A DNA stretch of 8,762 nt from Oscillospiraceae bacterium (GTDB taxonomy: Bacteria > Bacillota > Clostridia > Clostridiales > Clostridiaceae). Shown one piece after another: positions 1 to 5,201 of the stretch. Both the position numbers and the translations under genes were made by a program. Location: positions 1 to 8,762 of the forward strand of contig WQUF01000452.1 of NCBI GenBank assembly GCA_009785875.1. The letters run 5' to 3'. The notes beneath the pieces are model-generated. The model was not told where the DNA came from. It worked only from the letters and a program-made list of their open reading frames with translations, and made no database searches. Every line of letters starts with the position of its first letter. Positions within the stretch are counted from its first letter, which is position 1.

Positions 1-939
1 CCGAAAGCTGAGTTTATCCGTCACAACGAAAACATAACATATAAAATTATAGATATTGATAAAAAATATGTGTTGCGCATTCATAAGCCTTGCGATGGTT
101 TTTCTCTTGGAATTTTTAATATAAATGATGAGCGCATCAAATTAATTCAAAGTGAACTTGAGATAATTCTAGCTTTGAAAAATGGCACAGATTTACCAAT
201 GCAAATGCCTATTTATGGGATAAATGGAAAACTTGTGCAAATTATTTCTGATAATACGCCGGTCATATTACTCGAATGGGTGGAGGGACAGAAGCTTGAG
301 GATGCTAATATAACGCCAGAAATATTAAAAAATATTGGGAAACTAATAGCCACTATGCATGAGTTTTTTATCCAAAATGCTGAAAAGTACAAAGGATGTT
401 TTCGATATAATTATGATCAAACAATAATTGATTCTATTCAAGAAAATATAAAAAAAGCTTCAAAGATAGGAACAATAACTCAAATTCAAGCACAAGATAT
501 ATTGAGTGCACTTGAAGAAATGCATCATAGGTTTGACGAACTCGATAGTATAGAAGAAAAATGCATTGTGCATTCAGATTTATCTATGTCTAATTTGATA
601 TTGAATGATGATGGTCGAATTACACCTATAGATTTTAGCCTCTGTGGATATAGTCATTTTTACATGGATATCGGAAGTATATTTGGGCACATAACTGATG
701 ATGAAAGTAGGGGATATATTTTAAAAGGATATAGATCTATTCGAGACTGTGAAATTGAATCCTATTACATTGAACCGTATTTTGCATTGCAGGTGATTTT
801 ATTTATCGCATGTCAGTACGAAAGAGCGAAGGACTGGGACTGGTTTTCAGAAGTTTTAGAAAAATGGTGTAACGAAATCTTTAAGCCTCTCGCCAATAAA
901 ACAGGTTTTTTAAGAAAGGGAGATGCTTATGAGCTATGA
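1..939 (+). CDS. Aminoglycoside phosphotransferase (APH)-family small-molecule kinase, 5' end missing
   Basis: This is probably an ATP-dependent kinase of the APH/choline-kinase fold, acting in the cytosol on a small hydroxyl-bearing substrate. A GTG at position 70 could be taken as the start, but the frame is open back to base 1. The upstream codons read RHNENITYK, a typical N-terminal nucleotide-loop segment of this family, followed by YVLRIHKP. The gene therefore begins outside the window, and 312 codons are visible. In visible numbering, a hinge-like EWVEGQ lies at 92-97, the catalytic-loop motif HSDLSMSN at 191-198 (H191, D193, N198) and the metal-binding IDFS with D211. All key residues are present. 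The stop overlaps a bridging mini-ORF, and the nucleotidyltransferase gene starts 35 bases downstream, so co-transcription is likely. Aminoglycosides, homoserine-like molecules, choline or sugars are all possible substrates. Family call is sure; substrate is unknown. Confidence 0.87.
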   Translation, partial: PKAEFIRHNENITYKIIDIDKKYVLRIHKPCDGFSLGIFNINDERIKLIQSELEIILALKNGTDLPMQMPIYGINGKLVQIISDNTPVILLEWVEGQKLEDANITPEILKNIGKLIATMHEFFIQNAEKYKGCFRYNYDQTIIDSIQENIKKASKIGTITQIQAQDILSALEEMHHRFDELDSIEEKCIVHSDLSMSNLILNDDGRITPIDFSLCGYSHFYMDIGSIFGHITDDESRGYILKGYRSIRDCEIESYYIEPYFALQVILFIACQYERAKDWDWFSEVLEKWCNEIFKPLANKTGFLRKGDAYEL

Positions 940-985
940 TATTCAAGTACTTGGAATATATTTGGAGGAAAATAATGAGAAGTGA
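929..985 (+). CDS. Possible bridging mini-ORF (18 aa) between kinase and nucleotidyltransferase genes
   Basis: An ATG at 929 is preceded by a good Shine-Dalgarno sequence (AAAGGGAG, core 918-922, six bases before the ATG). It opens a frame reading MSYDIQVLGIYLEENNEK before TGA. It overlaps the last codons of the kinase gene and the first codons of the nucleotidyltransferase gene, and it runs through the latter's GGAGG site. It may be a coupling cistron that keeps ribosomes moving between the two genes. It may also be the remaining 5' end of a deleted gene, or chance. No homologue was recognised. The evidence is only the ribosome binding site and the position. Confidence 0.25.
   Translation: MSYDIQVLGIYLEENNEK
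964..968 (+). promoter_or_regulatory. Ribosome binding site GGAGG that decides the nucleotidyltransferase start
   Basis: GGAGG lies six bases before the ATG at 975. The same frame could also start at an ATG at 936, overlapping the kinase stop as ATGA, which would add 13 residues. The strong site and the match of MRSEQEIIDLI to the usual ANT(6) N-terminus favour 975. Confidence 0.7.
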
Positions 986-1823
986 ACAAGAAATTATCGA
1001 TTTAATTTTAGATGTAGCTAAAACTGATGAGCGCATTAGAGCTGTACTACTAGTTGGTTCACGTGCTAATCCAATGGTACCTAAAGATATTTATCAGGAT
1101 TACGATATAAGCTATTTTGTAACTGACATACATCCATTTTACAATAATCCAACATGGGTTATAGAAAAGTTTGGTAAGCCACTGATTATGCAGATGCCAG
1201 AAACTATGCGCAACCCTAATAATGACGGACGTTTTAACTATCTAGCAATTTTTCCAGATGGAAATCGTATCGATTTGAGTTTTGAATTCATGAAATATAA
1301 GGATGATGGCGAACCAGCTGTGGTGTTGCTCGATAAGGATAACGGCAATGGTTTTCTTCCACTTCTATCAAAGCCTGAAGATACTGTTTGGCATATCAAG
1401 CCTCCTATACCACTTGATTATTATTCTTGCTGTAATAATTTTTGGTGGTGCTTAAATAATGTAGCTAAAGGTATCGCTAGAGATGAATTATCTTATGTTA
1501 TGTACATGTTGAATGAGATTGTCCGTGCTGAATTGCATTATATGATTAATTGGTACATAGGCTTTATGCATGGATTTAACCTTTCAACTGGCAAGAGCGG
1601 CAAGTATTTCAAACGTTATTTGCCAAAAGATATATATACAAGATATGTTGCTACATATCCTAGCGGTGATTATGCTGATATATGGAAAGCAATATTTGTA
1701 ATGTGTGATTTGTTTCATAGCTTAGCTTTACAAGTAGCTATACATTTTGAATTTAATTATCGACAAGAGGAAGAAGATGGAATACGTGAGTATTTGAGGA
1801 TGGTGATGGAAAAATTGCTATGA
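975..1823 (+). CDS. ANT(6)-family aminoglycoside 6-nucleotidyltransferase-like protein (AadE/AadK-like)
   Basis: The family transfers AMP from ATP to a hydroxyl of streptomycin-type aminoglycosides in the cytosol. This copy has 282 residues, the usual size for ANT(6) proteins (about 280-300). It begins MRSEQEIIDLI, as AadE-type enzymes do. The nucleotidyltransferase signature is intact: GSRAN at 28-32, then PKDIYQDYDISYF with the metal-binding pair D42 and D44, and a later RIDL carrying a likely third carboxylate, D100. Downstream family-like segments include YYSCCNNFWW and the GFNLSTGKSGKYFKRYLP region. The gene ends in an ATGA overlap with the Nudix gene, implying translational coupling. 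Remembered AadE is related but clearly divergent, so this may be a chromosomal homologue with a different substrate rather than an acquired resistance gene. The fold is certain; resistance activity is inferred. Confidence 0.88.
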   Translation: MRSEQEIIDLILDVAKTDERIRAVLLVGSRANPMVPKDIYQDYDISYFVTDIHPFYNNPTWVIEKFGKPLIMQMPETMRNPNNDGRFNYLAIFPDGNRIDLSFEFMKYKDDGEPAVVLLDKDNGNGFLPLLSKPEDTVWHIKPPIPLDYYSCCNNFWWCLNNVAKGIARDELSYVMYMLNEIVRAELHYMINWYIGFMHGFNLSTGKSGKYFKRYLPKDIYTRYVATYPSGDYADIWKAIFVMCDLFHSLALQVAIHFEFNYRQEEEDGIREYLRMVMEKLL

Positions 1824-2275
1824 ATGACCAAGTGCCATGGAGGAATGGAAAGATGCAAGGCTATAACGTAATTTTACTTTATGATGTTAATTTAGAGCAT
1901 ATTTTGATGTGCAAGCGCAGGAAAGATCCATATAAAGGTTTGATAAATTTAGTCGGTGGCAAGATTGAAAAGAGCGAAGATGGTTTAGATGCTGCATATA
2001 GGGAATTGTTTGAAGAATCGAATGTGAGCAAAGATGATGTGGAACTTCTACATTTAGTAGATTTTACATATTATTTAGATGAGTGCTATGTTGAAGCATA
2101 TGTAGGTAAACTAAAGCATGAAACTTTGATTTATGGGGACGAAAACGAATTGTTTTGGTCTGATTTAAATCATAATTTCTTTGATATGAATTGTTATGCT
2201 GGAGAGGGAAATATAGGGCATTTGATAGAGCAAGTTAAATTATTTGCTGATAAAATATTCGATACTGATCATTAA
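1820..2275 (+). CDS. Nudix hydrolase
   Basis: Nudix enzymes hydrolyse a nucleoside diphosphate linked to another group, using Mg2+ or Mn2+. The 151-residue product carries a Nudix box at residues 47-69: G47, five residues, E53, seven residues, R61-E62-L63, then E65-E66 and V69. All metal-binding glutamates are present. The usual glycine near the end of the box is N68 here. LVGGKIE directly before the box matches the normal strand into the Nudix loop. The ATG overlaps the preceding stop (ATGA). A second in-frame ATG at 1853, with its own GGAGG, would give a 140-residue protein starting MQGYNVILLYD, so the start is uncertain. Co-translation with an ANT-type enzyme suggests a nucleotide-linked substrate, which is inference. 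Nudix specificity cannot be read from this sequence. Confidence 0.87.
   Translation: MNDQVPWRNGKMQGYNVILLYDVNLEHILMCKRRKDPYKGLINLVGGKIEKSEDGLDAAYRELFEESNVSKDDVELLHLVDFTYYLDECYVEAYVGKLKHETLIYGDENELFWSDLNHNFFDMNCYAGEGNIGHLIEQVKLFADKIFDTDH
1839..1843 (+). promoter_or_regulatory. Internal GGAGG site for an alternative Nudix start
   Basis: GGAGG lies nine bases before an in-frame ATG at 1853, inside the N-terminal codons of the Nudix gene. The upstream ATG at 1820 has only a weak purine-rich site and would depend on coupling to the previous stop. Either start, or both, may be used. Confidence 0.35.
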
Positions 2276-2280
2276 AAATT

Positions 2281-2285
2281 GGAGG
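2281..2285 (+). promoter_or_regulatory. Ribosome binding site GGAGG for the flavodoxin gene
   Basis: GGAGG is eight bases before the ATG at 2294. An in-frame ATG at 2279 lies upstream of this site and would add only MEENY. The start at 2294, giving MKKLIIFYSYTGHT, fits the flavodoxin first strand. Confidence 0.65.
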
Positions 2286-2293
2286 AAAATTAT

Positions 2294-2704
2294 ATGAAAA
2301 AGTTAATCATTTTTTATTCTTATACTGGTCACACGAAAACTTTAGCAAAAGAACTCGCTGCTAAAGAGTCTGCTGATATTGCAGAGGTTTTAGATACACA
2401 CCGCCCAGGAAAACTGAAAGCTTATACACTTGGATGCTATGCTGCTATTAAAGGTAAAGCATGGCCTATTTTACCACTGAAAGTCGATTTAAAAGCCTAT
2501 GATACTTTAGTTCTTTTTTCCCCAACTTGGGCGAGTAATGTACCCCCTGCTGTTAACACAATATTAGAACAGCTTCCAAAGGGTAAAAAAATATTAGTTA
2601 AGATGGTTTCTGCTAGCGGAAATAGCAAATGCAAAGCTCGCATTGAAGAGATTATAAAGGCTAAAGGATGTACTCTTCAAGATTTTGAAGACATCAAGAG
2701 ATGA
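2294..2704 (+). CDS. Small flavodoxin-family protein
   Basis: This is a likely cytosolic FMN-binding protein of 136 residues with the flavodoxin fold. The first strand, MKKLIIFYSY, leads into the phosphate-binding loop S9-Y10-T11-G12-H13-T14, which matches the T/S-x-T-G-x-T pattern. A second flavin-loop-like segment, SPTWAS, lies at 76-81 after a hydrophobic strand (DTLVLF). VKMVSASGNS near residue 103 fits the last core strand and its loop. The length matches short flavodoxin-like proteins of Clostridia that end in FEDIK, so it looks complete. It starts 18 bases after the Nudix stop, and its TGA overlaps the phosphoesterase ATG. Family membership is well supported. The redox partner, and why it sits with nucleotide-handling enzymes, are unknown. 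Confidence 0.85.
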   Translation: MKKLIIFYSYTGHTKTLAKELAAKESADIAEVLDTHRPGKLKAYTLGCYAAIKGKAWPILPLKVDLKAYDTLVLFSPTWASNVPPAVNTILEQLPKGKKILVKMVSASGNSKCKARIEEIIKAKGCTLQDFEDIKR

Positions 2705-3969
2705 AACTAAAAATTGTTTCTATCTGCAGCTTTTTTATTATTCTCATATTTTTATTCAGTGGATGTTTTGAAAAGAAAGCTGAGGTTTCAAAACCAGCTG
2801 GACAAAATGTGAACATAATGTTTGCTACTGATATTCATTATCTATCACATAAACTCGACGAAGAAGGTTCTATCCTCATGGACGTTATAACTGGATCAGA
2901 TGGTAAAATGGTTCAGTATTCACCAGAAATTACAGAGGCTCTTGCTTTAGAGGCTATTAAAGAAAAACCGGATGCTTTGATCGTTGGGGGAGATTTAACC
3001 TTAAATGGTGAAAAGCAAAGCCATGAAGAACTAGCAGCACTACTTCGCAAAGTTAAAAATGCTGGAGTGCCAGTTTTAGTTGTGCCAGGAAATCATGATA
3101 TCAATCAACCAGATTCGTATAGGTTTACAAAAGAGGGTGTGGAAAATGTAGCAAACATCTCCGAAGCGGATTTTTGGAATCTATATGGACCTTTAGGAGC
3201 TTATGATGCCATAAGCAAGGATAAGGATTCATTGAGCTATGTTTATGAATTGAACAAGGATTTATGGGTGATGATGTTAGACACTTGCAGGTACAAAAGC
3301 GGCTCCGTCAGGGATGATGGTATAATAGAGACAAGCACTATTAAATGGATGGAGGAAAATTTGATTAAAGCGCAAGAATCTGGTGCTCACGTAGTTACGG
3401 TCATGCATCACAATCTTTTGCCTCATACAAATTTTTCAGCTGGATTTACTATAGTAGATTATTTAGCTGTGATAAATCTCTTGGAAAGGTATGATGTAAT
3501 GGTTAATTTAAGTGGGCATATGCATGTTCAAGACATTGCTTATGGTGGAGATGAAGGAATTTATGATATTGCAACCAATGCTATTTCAGTTTATCCAAAC
3601 TATTATGGTAAGATCTTAATCGATAAAGAAAGACTATTTACTTATGAGGCTGAAAAGATTGATGTTGAAACCATCCCATCGTTTGAGCAAAAGTCCAGAG
3701 AATTTTTTGCTGAAAGTACAGCGATTAAGATAGAAAGGACATTGGATAAATATGATATTAGCGATGATGAGAAACAGATCATGATTAAATTTGCTGAAGA
3801 TGTAAATATTGCACTTTTTTCTGGCAATCTAAATGGGCTATCAACTGAAGATGAAGGCTATTTATTGTGGCAGAAAAATTGTCCAGAGGAACATTTTTTT
3901 AGTTATTTGACGAATATGTTATCAAATATAAAGGATAGCACTTATTTAAAGGTAAATTTGTTTAATTAA
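2701..3969 (+). CDS. Lipoprotein calcineurin-like metallophosphoesterase
   Basis: This is a predicted surface-anchored phosphoesterase with a two-metal centre, 422 residues long. The N-terminus MKLK plus a hydrophobic stretch to residue 19 ends in the lipobox FSGC, so C22 would be lipidated and the enzyme held outside the membrane. All metallophosphatase motifs are present in order: D44-x-H46 (ATDIHYLS), G97-D98 (VGGDLT), G130-N-H-D133 (VPGNHD), H236-H237 (VMHHNL) and G272-H-M-H275. About 130 further residues form a mostly helical C-terminal part. The ATG overlaps the flavodoxin stop and lacks a clear ribosome binding site, so it probably relies on coupling. Substrate could be a phosphomonoester, phosphodiester or nucleotide outside the cell; the sequence does not decide. 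It appears to be the last gene of the cluster. Confidence 0.9.
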   Translation: MKLKIVSICSFFIILIFLFSGCFEKKAEVSKPAGQNVNIMFATDIHYLSHKLDEEGSILMDVITGSDGKMVQYSPEITEALALEAIKEKPDALIVGGDLTLNGEKQSHEELAALLRKVKNAGVPVLVVPGNHDINQPDSYRFTKEGVENVANISEADFWNLYGPLGAYDAISKDKDSLSYVYELNKDLWVMMLDTCRYKSGSVRDDGIIETSTIKWMEENLIKAQESGAHVVTVMHHNLLPHTNFSAGFTIVDYLAVINLLERYDVMVNLSGHMHVQDIAYGGDEGIYDIATNAISVYPNYYGKILIDKERLFTYEAEKIDVETIPSFEQKSREFFAESTAIKIERTLDKYDISDDEKQIMIKFAEDVNIALFSGNLNGLSTEDEGYLLWQKNCPEEHFFSYLTNMLSNIKDSTYLKVNLFN

Positions 3970-4006
3970 TTAGGGAGATGATATTTACCAAATTTTTACA
4001 AAAACG

Positions 4007-4035
4007 TTGACAAACTTGATATTGAAACATATTAT
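4007..4035 (+). promoter_or_regulatory. Sigma-A-type promoter
   Basis: A perfect TTGACA (4007-4012) is followed 17 bases later by TATTAT (4030-4035). TATAAT also occurs at 4033-4038, but at a 20-base spacing. Transcription would start near 4042 and run through the GC-rich patch toward the membrane protein gene at 4299, giving a leader of about 255 bases, or it may make a separate short RNA. Confidence 0.6.
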
Positions 4036-4045
4036 AATAATAACA

Positions 4046-4090
4046 GTACTCGACACGCCTCTCAACGATGCGTACCACGTCGGGTCGTTT
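4046..4090 (+). promoter_or_regulatory. Possible structured RNA leader with competing hairpin and pseudoknot pairings
   Basis: Directly after the predicted transcription start, ACGC (4055-4058) can pair with GCGT (4070-4073). CGAC (4051-4054) can pair with either of two GTCG copies (4079-4082 or 4084-4087). Loop bases AACGA (4064-4068) can pair with TCGTT (4085-4089), making a pseudoknot. Alternatively AACGAT with GTCGTT plus GCGT/ACGT around an ACC triloop forms a hairpin ahead of TTTAATTTT. It matched no riboswitch class I could recall. The pairings were found by eye and some could be chance. Confidence 0.3.
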
Positions 4091-4233
4091 AATTTTAGTA
4101 GGAGTTTTACAAAACATTTATCTACCCAAGCTCTATATCTAAGTAAAATAAGTATATTTTGTTATTAATTTCAATAATTTAACATAATATATTAATGAAA
4201 ATTGGATTAAAATAAAATTTTGTTTATTGATAT

Positions 4234-4249
4234 AATTTGTTCACAAATT
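4234..4249 (+). repeat. Perfect inverted repeat, possible operator
   Basis: AATTTGT-TC-ACAAATT is a perfect dyad with 7-base arms and a 2-base centre. It lies about 50 bases before the membrane protein start and overlaps the possible -35 TTCACA (4240-4245). That position suits a repressor site. The background is very AT-rich, which raises the odds of chance, but the GT/AC steps within the arms make it less trivial. Confidence 0.35.
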
Positions 4250-4270
4250 TTATTAATTCTGTGTTATTAT
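4240..4270 (+). promoter_or_regulatory. Weak candidate promoter for the membrane protein gene
   Basis: TTCACA (4240-4245) and TATTAT (4265-4270) are separated by 19 bases, which is longer than ideal. The following ATTATAAAT and the closeness to the start codon support a proximal promoter, but AT-rich DNA gives many such matches. Confidence 0.25.
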
Positions 4271-4285
4271 ATTATAAATATGATT

Positions 4286-4291
4286 GGGGGG
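4286..4291 (+). promoter_or_regulatory. G-rich ribosome binding site of the membrane protein gene
   Basis: A run of six G (TTGGGGGGAT) ends seven bases before the GTG start at 4299. It is a good though slightly unusual Shine-Dalgarno site, and it supports GTG as the start because no in-frame ATG lies nearby until codon 20. Confidence 0.55.
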
Positions 4292-4298
4292 ATAATTA

Positions 4299-5036
4299 GT
4301 GAGGTATGATACAAAAAAAGTAAAAAATCGGAACACTCTTTATGGCAGAAAAAGAATGTGGCAAGCCATTATAATTGGTTTAATTTCATTAGTAACTATA
4401 GTTTTGTTTTTTTATTTACCATGGATTATTATATCTGAGAATCTCAAAATAAATGCGGTGCAATTTTGCGTGTCTTTAAATGGTATTATTGATTATTCAT
4501 CTGCTTTAGAAAGTACACTTAGCAATGCATCGTTTCTTGGTATTAACATTAATGATTCTATTAATGCTATGAAGTTGTTTAGAACTACTATCTATGTTGC
4601 TTTTGCAATTCCTGCAGTAAACGTTATATTGATTTTACTTGCTATTTTTCTTAAAAAGATGAGAACATTGTTAAGATTTGTGGTGTTTATTTGCATGACT
4701 TGTGTTGTTATTAGCATTGCTGAAATTATTCTACTAAATAATTTACAATTTGATTATAAATACATGTTAATTTTAGTATATAATAACTTTCATACCGATA
4801 CTTTTCATATAGCATTTTCAGTTCAAGGATTTAACAATACTATTTTAATGACTATGCTACAAAACTATGTTACAAAAATGGATAATATGGATGCAATATT
4901 AAGTTCATCAAGCTTTATGACTCTAGTTTTGTCTATATGGAATATATTGATATCTTGGTTATTTTATGCGATAAGCAGAATTAGAAGAGCAAATAGAGAA
5001 ATCGAAAAATCTGAAGTAGTTGGAGATAATATATAA
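4299..5036 (+). CDS. Uncharacterised four-helix membrane protein
   Basis: No family was recognised for this 245-residue protein. It starts at GTG with a G-rich ribosome binding site. The first 20 residues are strongly basic (RYDTKKVKNRN, GRKR), which predicts a cytoplasmic N-terminus. Hydrophobic helices lie at about 22-45, 97-118, 125-147 and 205-226. The loop KKMR near 119-122 and the tail RIRRANRE (227-234) are basic and therefore inside. This leaves two outside loops of about 50-60 residues (46-96 and 148-204), rich in N, S and T and with only C57. The short hairpin of helices 2-3 and the larger outer loops suggest a sensor, exporter accessory or immunity-type protein, but nothing identifies which. 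It has its own leader and is followed by a hairpin, so it is probably transcribed alone. It converges with the next gene. Confidence 0.75.
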   Translation: MRYDTKKVKNRNTLYGRKRMWQAIIIGLISLVTIVLFFYLPWIIISENLKINAVQFCVSLNGIIDYSSALESTLSNASFLGININDSINAMKLFRTTIYVAFAIPAVNVILILLAIFLKKMRTLLRFVVFICMTCVVISIAEIILLNNLQFDYKYMLILVYNNFHTDTFHIAFSVQGFNNTILMTMLQNYVTKMDNMDAILSSSSFMTLVLSIWNILISWLFYAISRIRRANREIEKSEVVGDNI

Positions 5037-5068
5037 TCGGATAAATTAGTATAATTCCCAGTTTTATT

Positions 5069-5124
5069 TTCTCACAGTGAGAAAACTCAGCTTAAATTTT
5101 AGGCTGTCTTTCTCACTGTGAGAA
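5069..5124. terminator. Long near-perfect hairpin between convergent genes, likely bidirectional terminator
   Basis: The arms at 5069-5084 and 5109-5124 pair perfectly over 16 bases, and an inner stem CAGC/GCTG (5088-5091 with 5103-5106) continues with AT pairs. Each arm contains a 15-base palindrome, TTCTCACAGTGAGAA on the left and TTCTCACTGTGAGAA on the right. After the full stem the + strand has only TTTT and the - strand has no T-run. After the inner stem, TCTTTCT on + and GTTTTCT on - could act as U-tracts. Its place between two converging genes supports termination, but an operator pair or mobile repeat is possible. Confidence 0.55.
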
Positions 5125-5201
5125 TTTTGGGCAAAAGCAATTATTGTAGGAACCAGTTCGTATACTGACAGTGATATAACATTTGGCTCAACTGATTTGA
5201 A

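Larger units (their letters stand above)
3970..4298 (+). other. 329-base intergenic region with promoter, GC-rich patch and AT-rich leader
   Basis: No convincing protein gene is present. The first part has no strong terminator. A good promoter at 4007-4035 is followed by a GC-rich patch (24 of 38 bases at 4050-4087) in otherwise very AT-rich DNA. The rest, 4143-4298, is almost entirely A and T, with one perfect inverted repeat at 4234-4249 and a possible second promoter. A 24-codon frame starting with ATG at 4068 lacks a ribosome binding site. The patch could be a structured leader, a small RNA, or a remnant of other DNA. Confidence 0.6.

Noticed and set aside
70..939. GTG at 70 as the true start of the kinase gene
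   Set aside because: The frame is open to base 1 and the upstream codons encode a family-typical segment (RHNENITYK), so the gene starts outside the window.
936..974. ATG at 936 as start of the nucleotidyltransferase gene
   Set aside because: It overlaps the kinase stop neatly, but the strong GGAGG and the family N-terminus both point to the ATG at 975.
3642..3827. 61-codon frame on the - strand within the phosphoesterase gene
   Set aside because: It is antisense to an intact, motif-complete gene, lacks a ribosome binding site and shows no recognisable features.
1..3969. Acquired resistance island of the aadE-sat4-aphA3 type
   Set aside because: The order, the lack of a sat gene and of mobile-element genes, the Nudix neighbour and the divergent proteins do not fit that known cluster.
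3951..3998. Possible terminator after the phosphoesterase gene (GGTAAAT with ATTTACC, then a T-run)
   Set aside because: The 7-base stem is AT-rich with a 25-base loop and begins inside the coding region, so it is too weak to call.
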